Of a DNA stretch of 64,000 bases, positions 25,086 to 33,747 are shown piece by piece (the stretch's first letter is position 1; every line of letters begins with the position of its first letter). This DNA is from an uncultured Flavobacteriaceae bacterium (GTDB lineage Bacteria > Bacteroidota > Bacteroidia > Flavobacteriales > Flavobacteriaceae). The stretch lies in the NCBI GenBank assembly GCA_913065125.1, contig CAJYAG010000003.1, positions 248,001 to 312,000 of the forward strand, read 5' to 3'. A model generated the notes under the pieces. That model searched no databases. It was given only the letters and a program-made list of their open reading frames with translations, and had not been told where the DNA came from. Both the position numbers and the translations under genes were made by a program.

Positions 25086-25886
25086 TTAAATGATGAAGTA
25101 TAAATACAAATATACGAATGGAGCTGCAAAAAACAAACTATCTAATCTGTCTAATAATCCACCATGACCAGGCATAATGTTTCCGCTATCTTTAATATTT
25201 GCTTGTCTTTTAAATTTTGATTCTATTAAATCACCAATGGTACCAAAGATTGATAAAATAACTGCAATAACCATCCAGTCTATCAATTTAATTTCTAGGT
25301 GATTATGTTGTTGTGTGATAAAAAATGCTGCAATTAATGAAAAAACCAATCCGCCAAAAAAGCCTTCTATAGTTTTTTTTGGTGAAACACTTTCAAATAA
25401 TTTCGTTTTCCCAAAGTTTTTTCCAACTAAATAAGCAAAACTATCATTCACCCAAATAAGAATTAAAATACAAATTAAAATCTTTGGCTGATACTCACCA
25501 AAAATAAACGGAATCGAAATTAAAAAATAGAAAGGTAAAACAAGGTAAACTAGTTGTAAAAATAATCGTTGAAAAATGGTTTCGGTTTTAATCTTTTTTT
25601 TGCAAAAAAGGAAATAAATTAAAACGGCGGAACCAACAATTGTAAAACCTAAACTTGTAACAGAAGAATACCCTTCAATCGGATTTATGAAAAAATAAAG
25701 CATTCCTACTAAAAAAAGATAAGGAATACTGTTTTTAGATTGTACTAATTTAGAAAATTCCCAAATACAAATCACGGCAAAAATACTCGTTAAAGCAATA
25801 TAGCTTTTTGCGTCGTATAAAATTGCAAATAAAAAAAGAGTTACATAAACGAGTCCAGAAATAGATCTTGTTAGTAAATTGCGCAT
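25086..25886 (-). CDS. cdsA: Phosphatidate cytidylyltransferase
   Basis: Start at 25886 (MRNLLTRSISGLVY) is preferred; the frame from 25901 begins with TTG and overlaps the previous gene. The 266-residue protein has about eight membrane helices and the C-terminal CDP-diglyceride synthase signature around KRQANIKDSGNIMPGHGGLLDRLDS. It makes CDP-diacylglycerol for all phospholipids. The start lies 1 base beyond the LUD protein stop, so translation of the two is probably coupled. Confidence 0.95.
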   Translation of the reverse strand: MRNLLTRSISGLVYVTLFLFAILYDAKSYIALTSIFAVICIWEFSKLVQSKNSIPYLFLVGMLYFFINPIEGYSSVTSLGFTIVGSAVLIYFLFCKKKIKTETIFQRLFLQLVYLVLPFYFLISIPFIFGEYQPKILICILILIWVNDSFAYLVGKNFGKTKLFESVSPKKTIEGFFGGLVFSLIAAFFITQQHNHLEIKLIDWMVIAVILSIFGTIGDLIESKFKRQANIKDSGNIMPGHGGLLDRLDSLFFAAPFVYLYLYFII

Positions 25887-25887
25887 A

Positions 25888-26478
25888 TTAAAAATCTTCA
25901 AACAGCAGCAAATATAAGTTTTTTGAATTACTGTTGCCGTAATTTAAGAAATTATCATCTTTTTTTTGCAAAGTATAACTTTTAACAGCACTAATATTTG
26001 TTGGAATATTGCCTTTAAAATTAGTTTTAATGCCGGTTAAACCTTCTCCTGTGTTTTTAACAAGTTGACTTGTAGTTGCGTATACAATGAAGTGTTCAGA
26101 GAGTGAAGCAAGTTTTTTACTTCGGATTTGGTTTGAAGAAAAAAGCACATCTCCATTATCTGCAATTAAATGCTCACAAGTTGTAAAAAAAGGAGCAGAG
26201 TAATTGATGTCTGATTTTACAGCAGCACCTGTTTTTTTAAGCCATTTAGATAGTTTTGTGTCTAAACAAACCAACTCGTTCCAACTATTTTCTTTGATAA
26301 TATTTTGCAAATGAAATTCAATTTCTTCTTTCTTAGTGCAATACAAGAATTTACCACCTTTTTCTAAGAAATAGTGTACAAAAGAATCATCTAAAGATAA
26401 ATTGACTTCTTGTTGTTTTGCCAACTTATCTTCAGATGTTTCTGATGATAATTTAAATACCTTTTTAAAAAAACTCAT
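25888..26478 (-). CDS. LUD domain (LutC/YkgG-like) protein
   Basis: A 196-residue protein of the LUD fold seen in LutC-type lactate-utilisation proteins. LDDSFVHYFLEKGGKFLYC, TTCEHLIADNGDVLFSS and FIVYATTSQLVKNTGEGL fit the Bacteroidota single-domain subgroup that is regularly found beside ftsH and cdsA. No LutA/LutB partner is nearby, so a role in lactate oxidation is doubtful. It lies 15 bases downstream of ftsH. Confidence 0.8.
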   Translation of the reverse strand: MSFFKKVFKLSSETSEDKLAKQQEVNLSLDDSFVHYFLEKGGKFLYCTKKEEIEFHLQNIIKENSWNELVCLDTKLSKWLKKTGAAVKSDINYSAPFFTTCEHLIADNGDVLFSSNQIRSKKLASLSEHFIVYATTSQLVKNTGEGLTGIKTNFKGNIPTNISAVKSYTLQKKDDNFLNYGNSNSKNLYLLLFEDF

Positions 26479-26493
26479 TTTGCGAAAATAAGA

Positions 26494-28455
26494 TTATTCT
26501 TCTGTTTTATCCGATTCTTTTACTTCAATAACAATTTCTTTTTCTTTTGTTTCTTCTTCTTCAAAAGGTCTTTTTCCGAATATCTTCATTAAATCATCTT
26601 TAAAGATAACTTCTTTTTCTAATAACAACTCTGCTAAAGTAGTTAGTTTTTCTCTGTTGTTTTTTAATAATTCGATAGCTCTAATATACTGAGCCTCTAT
26701 CATTTTAGAAATCTCTTTATCAATTTTCTTAGCAGTTTCTTCGCTATAAGGTTTTACAAAAGCATCGTTCCCGGAAGAATCGTAATAGGTAATGTTTCCT
26801 ACTTCTTCATTTAAACCATAAACAGTGACCATTGCTCTTGCTTGTTTTGTTACCTTTTCTAAATCGCTTAAAGCTCCGGTAGAAATCTTATCAAAAATGA
26901 TTTTCTCTGCGGCTCTTCCTCCTAAAGTAGCACACATTTCATCAAGCATTTGTTCTGTTTGTACAATCATTCTTTCTGCTGGTAAATACCAAGCTGCACC
27001 TAAAGATTGTCCTCTTGGCACAATGGTTACTTTTACCAATGGAGCAGCGTGTTCTAGCATCCAACTAACAGTTGCATGACCAGCTTCGTGATAGGCAATT
27101 GTTTTCTTTTCTTTTGGTGTGATTACTTTATTCTTCTTTTCTAATCCACCAACAATTCTATCTACAGCATCTAAGAAGTCTTGATGTTCAATAGCTTTTT
27201 TGTTTGTTCTAGCAGCAATTAAAGCGGCTTCGTTACACATATTTGCTATGTCTGCACCAGAAAAACCAGGTGTTTGTTGTGCTAAAAATTCAATATTTAC
27301 ACTTTCGGCAAGTTTTAAAGGTTTAATATGTACTTCAAAAATTGCTTGACGCTCATTAATATCTGGTAAATCAACATAAATTTGTCTGTCAAATCGACCA
27401 GCTCGTAATAATGCTTTGTCTAGTACATCAGCTCTATTTGTTGCGGCAAGAACAATAACATTTACATCAGTTCCAAAACCATCCATTTCTGTTAAAAGTT
27501 GATTTAAGGTGTTTTCACGTTCATCATTTCCACCAGTCATGCTGTTTTTTCCACGAGCTCTACCAATTGCATCAATTTCATCAATAAAAATAATTGAAGG
27601 AGATTTTTGAGCAGCTTGTTTAAATAAATCTCGAACACGGGAAGCTCCAACTCCAACAAACATTTCTACAAAATCTGAACCAGATAAAGAGAAAAACGGA
27701 ACGCCAGCTTCACCTGCAACAGCTTTTGCTAATAATGTTTTTCCGGTTCCAGGCAATCCAACTAATAATGCTCCTTTCGGAATTTTACCTCCTAAAGCAG
27801 TGTATTTATCTGGGTTTTTCAAGAAATCTACAATTTCTTGTACTTCTTCTTTTGCGCCTTCTAAACCAGCAACATCTTTAAAAGTAGTCTTTACTTTGGT
27901 GTCTTTGTCAAAAAGTTTTGCTTTCGATTTTCCAATGTTAAAAATTTGACCACCGCCACCGCCACCAGCACCTCCGCCAGACATTCTTTTCATAAAAAAT
28001 AACCAGATTGCGATTAATATGATGAACGGTAAGAATGCAAATATTTGATCCATAAAACTTGTTTGTTCTATGTGTTTTTGATCAAAATCTAAATCATTTG
28101 TTTTTTTAGCTTCAGAAAGTTGATTTTCAAAATTTTGTAAATCACCAAAATCATAAGAAAAGGCAGGTGATTTCTGATTGAAAACAGTAGTTTTTTTGTA
28201 TTTTCTGTATGCATCTTTATTAAGTGCTTTTTCTGTAAGATAGATTTGTGCACTCCTTCTGTTAACAATTACAATTTCTTTAATATCGTTACTGTTTAAT
28301 ATTTCAGAAAATTTATTTGTTGAAATATTTTTAGAAGCTGTATCGCCAGAATTTAAAAACTGAAATGCAATTAGGAGAACAAATATTGCCCCGTATATCC
28401 AGTAGAAGTTAAACTTGGGCATGTTTTTTTTATTATTATTTTTAGAATCACTCAT
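26494..28455 (-). CDS. ftsH: ATP-dependent zinc metalloprotease FtsH
   Basis: A 653-residue membrane AAA protease. Two membrane helices (about 17-36 and 136-156) flank a periplasmic domain. Walker A is GLPGTGKT (233-240; the usual Pro is Leu at position 2), Walker B IIFIDEID (288-295), and the zinc site HEAGH (456-460). A glycine-rich linker lies at 159-169. The enzyme degrades misassembled membrane proteins and some cytosolic regulators. It is downstream of rsfS by 23 bases and is followed by the LUD gene and the phospholipid genes. Confidence 0.98.
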   Translation of the reverse strand: MSDSKNNNKKNMPKFNFYWIYGAIFVLLIAFQFLNSGDTASKNISTNKFSEILNSNDIKEIVIVNRRSAQIYLTEKALNKDAYRKYKKTTVFNQKSPAFSYDFGDLQNFENQLSEAKKTNDLDFDQKHIEQTSFMDQIFAFLPFIILIAIWLFFMKRMSGGGAGGGGGGQIFNIGKSKAKLFDKDTKVKTTFKDVAGLEGAKEEVQEIVDFLKNPDKYTALGGKIPKGALLVGLPGTGKTLLAKAVAGEAGVPFFSLSGSDFVEMFVGVGASRVRDLFKQAAQKSPSIIFIDEIDAIGRARGKNSMTGGNDERENTLNQLLTEMDGFGTDVNVIVLAATNRADVLDKALLRAGRFDRQIYVDLPDINERQAIFEVHIKPLKLAESVNIEFLAQQTPGFSGADIANMCNEAALIAARTNKKAIEHQDFLDAVDRIVGGLEKKNKVITPKEKKTIAYHEAGHATVSWMLEHAAPLVKVTIVPRGQSLGAAWYLPAERMIVQTEQMLDEMCATLGGRAAEKIIFDKISTGALSDLEKVTKQARAMVTVYGLNEEVGNITYYDSSGNDAFVKPYSEETAKKIDKEISKMIEAQYIRAIELLKNNREKLTTLAELLLEKEVIFKDDLMKIFGKRPFEEEETKEKEIVIEVKESDKTEE

Positions 28456-28478
28456 GTGTTAATTTTCTGTACTGTTGA

Positions 28479-28850
28479 TTAATTGCTAGGGCTAATTGTT
28501 GTTATTTTAGCGTCTCCCCAAAGACTTTCGATGTCGTAAAACGCTCTAATCTGTTTTTGAAAAACATGAACTACAACATTTACATAATCCATTAAAATCC
28601 ATTCAGAGTTTATTTCGCCCTCTATGTGCCAAGGTTTGTCTTTTAAACTTTTGCTAACAACTTTTTGAATTGAACTAGAAATAGCTTTTACTTGTGTATT
28701 AGAACTCCCAGAACAAATAATAAAATAATCGCAAACCGTATTTTCAATTTCTCTTAAATCTAGTAGTTGAACATCTTCTCCTTTTACATCATCAATTCCT
28801 TTAATTATTTCGGCAATTAACTCGTCTGTGTTTATTTTTTTTATCGTCAT
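28479..28850 (-). CDS. rsfS: Ribosome silencing factor RsfS
   Basis: A 123-residue RsfS/Iojap protein with IKGIDDVKGEDVQLLDL, CDYFIICSGSSNTQVKAI and EGEINSEWILMDYVNVVVHVF, all diagnostic. It binds L14 and blocks subunit joining when nutrients are low. It heads a leftward unit with ftsH and is divergent from birA. A promoter box lies 23 bases upstream. Confidence 0.95.
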   Translation of the reverse strand: MTIKKINTDELIAEIIKGIDDVKGEDVQLLDLREIENTVCDYFIICSGSSNTQVKAISSSIQKVVSKSLKDKPWHIEGEINSEWILMDYVNVVVHVFQKQIRAFYDIESLWGDAKITTISPSN

Positions 28851-28872
28851 TAAAATTCTTTAATATTTAAAA

Positions 28873-28880
28873 CAAAGTTA
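28873..28880 (-). promoter_or_regulatory. Probable -7 box for rsfS-ftsH
   Basis: TAACTTTG on the minus strand matches TAnnTTTG and lies 22 bases before the rsfS start. I found no well-spaced TTG upstream, so only the -7 element is supported. Confidence 0.45.
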
Positions 28881-28937
28881 TTGTTTTTTTATGATTATTT
28901 TGCGCTATATTATACATGTTTGTAGAATATTTAACAA

Positions 28938-29666
28938 ATGAGGATAATCAAACTTAATGCCATCGACTCTACCAATTCCTTTTTAAAGGAAATGGCACAT
29001 TCTTCGGCGTTAGAAAGTTTTACAATTATCGTTGCTAAAAAACAAACAAAAGGTAGAGGGCAAATGGGGACTAGTTGGCTTTCTGAAGCTAATAAAAACT
29101 TATTGTGTAGCGTGTTTGTTCGTTTTGATTCGTTTCCTACATCCCACAAAGTTTTGGTTAATTATGCAGTTTCTATTGCTATAGTTAATGTGTTAAATAG
29201 TTATAAAATTCCTAAAGTAACAATTAAATGGCCTAACGACATTTTGTCATCAAATAAAAAAATATGTGGAGTTCTGGTAGAAAATGTCATGCAAAAAGAT
29301 GAAATTAAATCTTCTATAATTGGAGTTGGGTTAAATGTAAATCAAATAGATTTTCCAACTAATTTTAACGCAACTTCTATGTTAAAGGAATTGCAAACAG
29401 AAGTAAATATAGGCGCCCTTTTAAATAGATTAATATCAGAATTAAAAATTCAAATATCTTATATAACAGATTCTTCTACAAATGTTTTAAAGAAAAATTA
29501 TTTAAAAGATTTGTATAAAAAAAATACCCCAGCAATGTTTAAAAATAGCGAAGGTGTTTTGTTTATGGGGAAAATTATGGGCGTTTCTCCTGAAGGAAAG
29601 CTTCAAGTTGAGTTAGAAAACGATTCCATTAAAGAATTCGGAATTAAAGAGATTTCTTTCGCCTAA
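28938..29666 (+). CDS. birA: Biotin--[acetyl-CoA-carboxylase] ligase
   Basis: A 242-residue catalytic-domain-only BirA, without the N-terminal DNA-binding domain of E. coli BirA, so it is not expected to act as a repressor. ATP/biotin-binding motifs KKQTKGRGQMGTSWLSE and KWPNDILSSNKKICGVLVE are clear; the C-terminal SH3-like domain follows. It biotinylates acetyl-CoA carboxylase carrier protein. Its last 4 bases overlap the stop of the convergent SRPBCC gene. Confidence 0.96.
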   Translation: MRIIKLNAIDSTNSFLKEMAHSSALESFTIIVAKKQTKGRGQMGTSWLSEANKNLLCSVFVRFDSFPTSHKVLVNYAVSIAIVNVLNSYKIPKVTIKWPNDILSSNKKICGVLVENVMQKDEIKSSIIGVGLNVNQIDFPTNFNATSMLKELQTEVNIGALLNRLISELKIQISYITDSSTNVLKKNYLKDLYKKNTPAMFKNSEGVLFMGKIMGVSPEGKLQVELENDSIKEFGIKEISFA

Positions 29667-30052
29667 ATTTTAGAAATATTTTCAGCTAAAACTTCAATAA
29701 ACTTCGTCAGGGGTTTTTTTACCATCATTGCCATCATTGGGTTGAAATCTCCATTAAAAGATAATTGAACTTCGCATTTGTCGTCAGCTAATTCAGAAAT
29801 ATTTGCAGACAATGTAAAAGGTAATTTGCTACTTGCAGCTCCTAAAGTAATGTTAGAAAATGCTGTTTTTTCTTTTAAAACCAATCTAATTTCTGGCATA
29901 CCTTTCAATCCAAATAAAAACGAATCTCCTTCAACTTCAAATTTTTGAGTATTTTCTGGCATTAATTGCTCAAAGTTTTGAAGGTTACTTAAAAATTCAA
30001 AAACCTTTTTTGAAGATTTTGATACGCTAACTTTTGTGCTTTCTAAATTCAT
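29663..30052 (-). CDS. SRPBCC (START-like) family protein
   Basis: A 129-residue protein with the opening STKVSVSKSSKKVFEFLSNLQNFEQLMP typical of the SRPBCC helix-grip fold, and a C-terminal helix NPMMAMMVKKPLTKFIEVLAE. It presents a hydrophobic pocket but the ligand is unknown. In flavobacteria this gene regularly sits next to pyrE; here it starts 9 bases after pyrE. Confidence 0.82.
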   Translation of the reverse strand: MNLESTKVSVSKSSKKVFEFLSNLQNFEQLMPENTQKFEVEGDSFLFGLKGMPEIRLVLKEKTAFSNITLGAASSKLPFTLSANISELADDKCEVQLSFNGDFNPMMAMMVKKPLTKFIEVLAENISKI

Positions 30053-30061
30053 AAATTTATT

Positions 30062-30703
30062 TTATTGATTCCACTTACTTGGATTTCTTCTCCAATCTTG
30101 TAATGTGTTTAATTCTTTGTCTGAAATGTAACTACTATCTAGTGCTTGTTCTAACAAATATTCGTAGCTACTTAATGTAGTTAGTTCTACATGATTTTCT
30201 TTAAAATTGTTATCAGCAATTTCAAATCCGTAGGTAAAAATGGCAACCATTCCTTTGATGTTAACATCGGCTTCTTTTAAAGCTTCAACAGCTAATAAAC
30301 TGCTTTTTCCGGTGCTAATTAAATCTTCAATTACAACAACGTTTTGTCCTTTTTCTATATAACCTTCAATCTGGTTTTTACGACCGTGTTTTTTAGCTTC
30401 TGGTCTCACATACACAAAAGGAACACCCAATTCTTGAGCTACTAAAACGCCAATAGCAATTGCACCGGTTGCAACACCTGCAATAACATCTGGTTTTCCG
30501 TGTTTTTGCTCAACAAGTTTAGCAAGTTCTGTTTTAATAAAATTTCGAACAGGAGGAAAAGATAAGGTAATTCTATTGTCGCAATAGATTGGGGAATTCC
30601 ATCCAGAAGCCCAAATAAAAGGCTCTGAAGGATTCAACTTTATTGCTTTTACCTGCAATAAAAGTTCAGCTGTTTTTTTTGCTGTATCTTTGTTTAAAAT
30701 CAT
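30062..30703 (-). CDS. pyrE: Orotate phosphoribosyltransferase
   Basis: Start at 30703 (MILNKDTAKKTAELLLQ) is chosen; the frame from 30772 would overlap the NUDIX gene. The PRPP-binding signature VVVIEDLISTGKSS and the KKHGRKNQIEG loop are intact. It adds ribose phosphate to orotate in UMP synthesis. Its predicted promoter box lies inside the first codons of the divergent NUDIX gene, so the transcript would be nearly leaderless. Confidence 0.96.
   Translation of the reverse strand: MILNKDTAKKTAELLLQVKAIKLNPSEPFIWASGWNSPIYCDNRITLSFPPVRNFIKTELAKLVEQKHGKPDVIAGVATGAIAIGVLVAQELGVPFVYVRPEAKKHGRKNQIEGYIEKGQNVVVIEDLISTGKSSLLAVEALKEADVNIKGMVAIFTYGFEIADNNFKENHVELTTLSSYEYLLEQALDSSYISDKELNTLQDWRRNPSKWNQ
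30685..30692 (+). promoter_or_regulatory. Probable -7 box for the NUDIX gene
   Basis: TATCTTTG matches the Bacteroidota -7 consensus and lies inside the 5' end of pyrE, 10 to 19 bases before the two candidate NUDIX start codons. No TTG is at the right spacing. Confidence 0.55.
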
Positions 30704-30707
30704 GTCG

Positions 30708-30741
30708 CAAATGTATAAAGTTTTTGTAAATGATAAGCCAA
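30708..30741 (-). promoter_or_regulatory. Promoter of pyrE
   Basis: On the minus strand TTG (30739-30741) and TACATTTG (30708-30715) are 23 bases apart. The box ends 4 bases before the pyrE start codon, which predicts a leaderless or nearly leaderless message. Confidence 0.6.
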
Positions 30742-31310
30742 TTATTTTAACAGATTCATTAAAAAAAAACAATAATTACCGTGTTTATATTTTTAAGGAT
30801 ATTGTTGTTGATGAAATTTTGCACAAACTAAAAAGAGGCAACTCTAAAGGTGTAAATATATTCTGTGCTAACTTAGAAAAAGATTGGAAAACGTTTCAAA
30901 AACATTTTAAAGTAGTTTCTGCTGCTGGCGGATTGGTTTTAAATCCAAAAAAAGAAATGCTTTTTATTTATCGGTTAGGAATTTGGGATTTGCCAAAAGG
31001 AAGAATCGAAAAAGGAGAAACCATAGAAGAAACTGCCGTTAGAGAAGTAGAAGAAGAATGTGGGGTTAAAAATTTGATTTTAGAAAAACCATTATTAACC
31101 ACATATCATTTGTTTTTTATGGATGATTTTCAACAATTAAAAATTACACATTGGTTTTTAATGAAAACAGATTTTCAAGAAAAACTAACGCCACAATTAG
31201 AAGAAGGAATAACCAAAGTAGCATTTAAAAACGAAGCACAAGTTACTGAAGCTATCCAGAATACCTACGCAAATATTAAATTGGTCCTAGATTCTTACAA
31301 GCAATTATAA
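30711..31310 (+). CDS. NUDIX hydrolase
   Basis: Start candidates are ATG at 30690, 30702 and 30711; I use 30711 (MYKVFVNDKPI) because it matches the usual opening and lies after the predicted promoter. The 199-residue protein has an N-terminal domain of about 75 residues and the full Nudix box GRIEKGETIEETAVREVEEECG, so it should hydrolyse a nucleoside diphosphate-linked compound with Mg. The substrate is not predictable. It is divergent from pyrE with essentially no gap. A SulP transporter gene follows. Confidence 0.9.
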   Translation: MYKVFVNDKPIILTDSLKKNNNYRVYIFKDIVVDEILHKLKRGNSKGVNIFCANLEKDWKTFQKHFKVVSAAGGLVLNPKKEMLFIYRLGIWDLPKGRIEKGETIEETAVREVEEECGVKNLILEKPLLTTYHLFFMDDFQQLKITHWFLMKTDFQEKLTPQLEEGITKVAFKNEAQVTEAIQNTYANIKLVLDSYKQL

Positions 31311-31325
31311 GTTCAAAATAAAACC

Positions 31326-31333
31326 TATATTTG
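31326..31333 (+). promoter_or_regulatory. Probable -7 box for the SulP gene
   Basis: TATATTTG lies 25 bases before the SulP start codon. No TTG at the right distance was found. Confidence 0.45.
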
Positions 31334-31358
31334 CCGTCTTCAAAAATCAACCAAAATT

Positions 31359-32987
31359 ATGACTGAATTTATTAGAAAAAGAGTACAAAATGTAAAGAAT
31401 GATGTCTTATCAGGAATTACAGTAGCCCTAGCTTTAGTGCCAGAAGCGGTTGCTTTTGCCTTTGTTGCGGGAGTGGATCCTTTAGTAGGATTGTACGCTG
31501 CATTTATGGTTGGTTTGGTTACCTCTATTTTTGGTGGAAGACCAGGAATGATTTCTGGAGCAACAGGCGCATTGGCTGTTGTAATGGTGAGTTTGGTTTC
31601 TGAAGGAAATGCCATGGGAAATCCTGATGAAAACTTGGGGTTGTACTATTTATTTGCAACCGTAATTTTAATGGGATTGATACAAATTTCTGCCGGAGTT
31701 TTTAAACTAGGAAAGTTTGTTCGTTTGATTCCACATCCTGTGATGATGGGATTTGTTAATGGATTGGCAATCGTTATTTTCTTATCACAATTAGGGATGT
31801 TTAAATCAACTGTCAACGGAGAAAAAGTATGGTTAGAGGGAAATAACTTATGGTTTATGATTGGGTTGGTTGTGTTAACCATGATCATTATGTGGGGTTT
31901 ACCTAAGATAAAGGCAACAAAGAAATTACCAGAAGCATTAATCGGAATTTTAGTTGTTACCGGAATTGTAATTTTTGCAAATTTAGACGTCGCAACTGTT
32001 GGTTCTTTTATTAGAGACGGAGGAGGAGAAGGCTTAAAAGGTGGACTACCAACGTTACATTTAGAAACATTTTCTAAAATACCAATGAATTTTGATACCT
32101 TGAAATTTATTTTTCCATATGCTTTAATTTTAGCAGCAATCGGATTGATAGAGTCGTTAATGACGTTGAATTTAATTGATGATTTAACCGAAACTAGAGG
32201 AAATTCAAATAGAGAGTGTGTAGCGCAAGGTAGTGCAAATATTCTTACAGGATTGTTTGGTGGAATGGGTGGTTGTGCAATGATTGGGCAATCAATTATC
32301 AATATAAAAGGTGGAGGAAGAGGAAGATTATCTGGAATTACTGCAGCAGTTATGTTGTTGATTTTTATCGTTTTTGCATCGTCTTATATTGAGCAAGTTC
32401 CTATTGCAGCACTCGTTGGAGTTATGTTTATGGTGGTAATTGGAACCTTTGCTTGGTCTAGTTTTAGAATTTTAAATAAAATACCAAGAACCGATGTTTT
32501 TGTATTGGTATTGGTTTCTGGTTTAACGGTAATTTTTGATTTAGCAATTGCGGTTTTAGCAGGTGTTGTTGTAAGTGCGTTGGTTTTTTCTTGGGAAAAT
32601 GCGAAACGAATTAGAGCAAGAAAACGCCTTAAAGAAGACGGAACAAAAGTGTACGAAATTTGGGGCCCTTTATTCTTTGGTAGCATTTCTGCATTTAATG
32701 AAAAGTTTGATGTTAAAAATGATCCACAACATGTAGAAATTGATTTTGTAGAAGCTAGAATTAGCGATCATTCTGCCATTGAAGCAATTTTTGCATTGGT
32801 AGAAAAATACCATGCAGAAGGAAAATCGATTGTATTAAAACACTTAAGTGAAGATTGTAAAGTATTATTGTATAAATCGAGCCCGGTTTTTTCAGGAATT
32901 ATAGAAGAAGCAATTGATGATCCACGTTATCATTTGGCAGCAAACCCTGAAGATTTTACAAAACCATTATCAGAATATAAATTTTAA
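31359..32987 (+). CDS. SulP family anion transporter
   Basis: A 542-residue protein with ten or more membrane helices and a C-terminal STAS domain (about residues 435-520). The SulP signature region GITVALALVPEAVAFAFVAGVDPLVGLYAAF lies at the N-terminus, and GMGGCAMIGQSIINIKGGGRGRLSG is the conserved mid-helix segment. These proteins move sulfate, bicarbonate or dicarboxylates with H+ or Na+; the exact substrate is not clear. Its stop codon overlaps that of the convergent MobA-like gene by 4 bases. Confidence 0.93.
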   Translation: MTEFIRKRVQNVKNDVLSGITVALALVPEAVAFAFVAGVDPLVGLYAAFMVGLVTSIFGGRPGMISGATGALAVVMVSLVSEGNAMGNPDENLGLYYLFATVILMGLIQISAGVFKLGKFVRLIPHPVMMGFVNGLAIVIFLSQLGMFKSTVNGEKVWLEGNNLWFMIGLVVLTMIIMWGLPKIKATKKLPEALIGILVVTGIVIFANLDVATVGSFIRDGGGEGLKGGLPTLHLETFSKIPMNFDTLKFIFPYALILAAIGLIESLMTLNLIDDLTETRGNSNRECVAQGSANILTGLFGGMGGCAMIGQSIINIKGGGRGRLSGITAAVMLLIFIVFASSYIEQVPIAALVGVMFMVVIGTFAWSSFRILNKIPRTDVFVLVLVSGLTVIFDLAIAVLAGVVVSALVFSWENAKRIRARKRLKEDGTKVYEIWGPLFFGSISAFNEKFDVKNDPQHVEIDFVEARISDHSAIEAIFALVEKYHAEGKSIVLKHLSEDCKVLLYKSSPVFSGIIEEAIDDPRYHLAANPEDFTKPLSEYKF

Positions 32988-33598
32988 GAAATAAATTCTA
33001 GCCAATCTTTTGGCGTGTTTAAATTTTTTAAAATAGCAGCATCGTTAATTGCTATCATCGAAATTTCTGATGCATTTCTTTTTTTGATTAGTGTATCTAA
33101 TCTCGAATTTTCATCAGTTATATTTAATGCTAAGAGCGATTTCCAGAACATTGGGGCTAACTTCACTGGATGTCCTTTTTTGTTGTTGTAAGTGGGAATG
33201 ACAATTTCATTTTCTGTATCCATAATTTTTTTAAATTCTGATGATTTTAATAATGGAACATCAATCGGTAAAACGAATACTTGTTGATTTGTATCGAGAG
33301 TTTTCAAAACAGATTGTACTGTAGAGAACAATCCAAATTCTGGGGTTTTATTAATAACCACACGTACTATCTTCTGTTGATAATTTTGTGGCTTTTCAAC
33401 AGCTTTTGCTAGCCAAGGAATGGCATCAAAATACAATTGATAATCAAAACCTAAACCAATAGTAATTTTTTCTCCAATAAAAGATTCCATTTGAGAAAGT
33501 ATCCAAAAATGATTCTTGTGTTTCAACAAGCCTTTTGGGAAATCCATTCTAGATGATTTTCCGCCTGCGAGAATAATAAGAACTGTTTCTTTTTTCAT
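32984..33598 (-). CDS. MobA-like nucleotidyltransferase (molybdenum cofactor cytidylyltransferase type)
   Basis: Start at 33598 (MKKETVLIILAGGKSSRMDFPKGL) places the LAGGxSSRM nucleotide-binding loop at the N-terminus; the frame beyond it is repeat DNA, not coding. VFVLPIDVPLL supplies the metal-binding Asp and KKGHPVKLAP a further family motif. It probably attaches CMP to molybdopterin, because it lies just downstream of a molybdenum hydroxylase gene pair. GTP use as in MobA is the alternative. A family A repeat of about 130 bases separates it from the large subunit gene. Confidence 0.8.
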   Translation of the reverse strand: MKKETVLIILAGGKSSRMDFPKGLLKHKNHFWILSQMESFIGEKITIGLGFDYQLYFDAIPWLAKAVEKPQNYQQKIVRVVINKTPEFGLFSTVQSVLKTLDTNQQVFVLPIDVPLLKSSEFKKIMDTENEIVIPTYNNKKGHPVKLAPMFWKSLLALNITDENSRLDTLIKKRNASEISMIAINDAAILKNLNTPKDWLEFIS

Positions 33599-33607
33599 GT
33601 AAAATTG

Positions 33608-33737
33608 GTCAGTTCGAGTGAATTTCCTTTTTGATAAAAAATGAAATTTGTATCGAGAACTATTGAAAGATTTCTCGATACTATTTTCTTTGATTTCGAC
33701 TGCGCTCAATCTGGCAGAAAATCACTCGAAATGACAT
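33608..33737. repeat. Long palindromic intergenic element (family A)
   Basis: The outer ends GTCAGTTCGAGTGAATTT (33608-33626) and AAAATCACTCGAAATGACA (about 33718-33736) are inverted copies, and so are the inner segments GTATCGAGAAC and TTCTCGATAC. TTTCGACTGCGCTCAATCTGGCA is inserted on the right side. The structure resembles a short MITE-like element without coding capacity. Confidence 0.8.
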
Positions 33738-33747
33738 TGTGTTGTAT

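Noticed and set aside
30704..30772. Longer pyrE start at 30772
   Set aside because: The extra residues would overlap the NUDIX gene and the promoter boxes, and the sequence from 30703 matches the normal start of the enzyme.
31646..32302. 218-codon open frame on the minus strand inside the SulP gene
   Set aside because: It lies fully antisense to an obvious transporter gene, has no recognisable domain and its composition mirrors the codons of the plus strand.
33599..33709. N-terminal extension of the MobA-like protein
   Set aside because: The extension is translated from the palindromic repeat, and the nucleotide-binding loop sits at the N-terminus only with the start at 33598.
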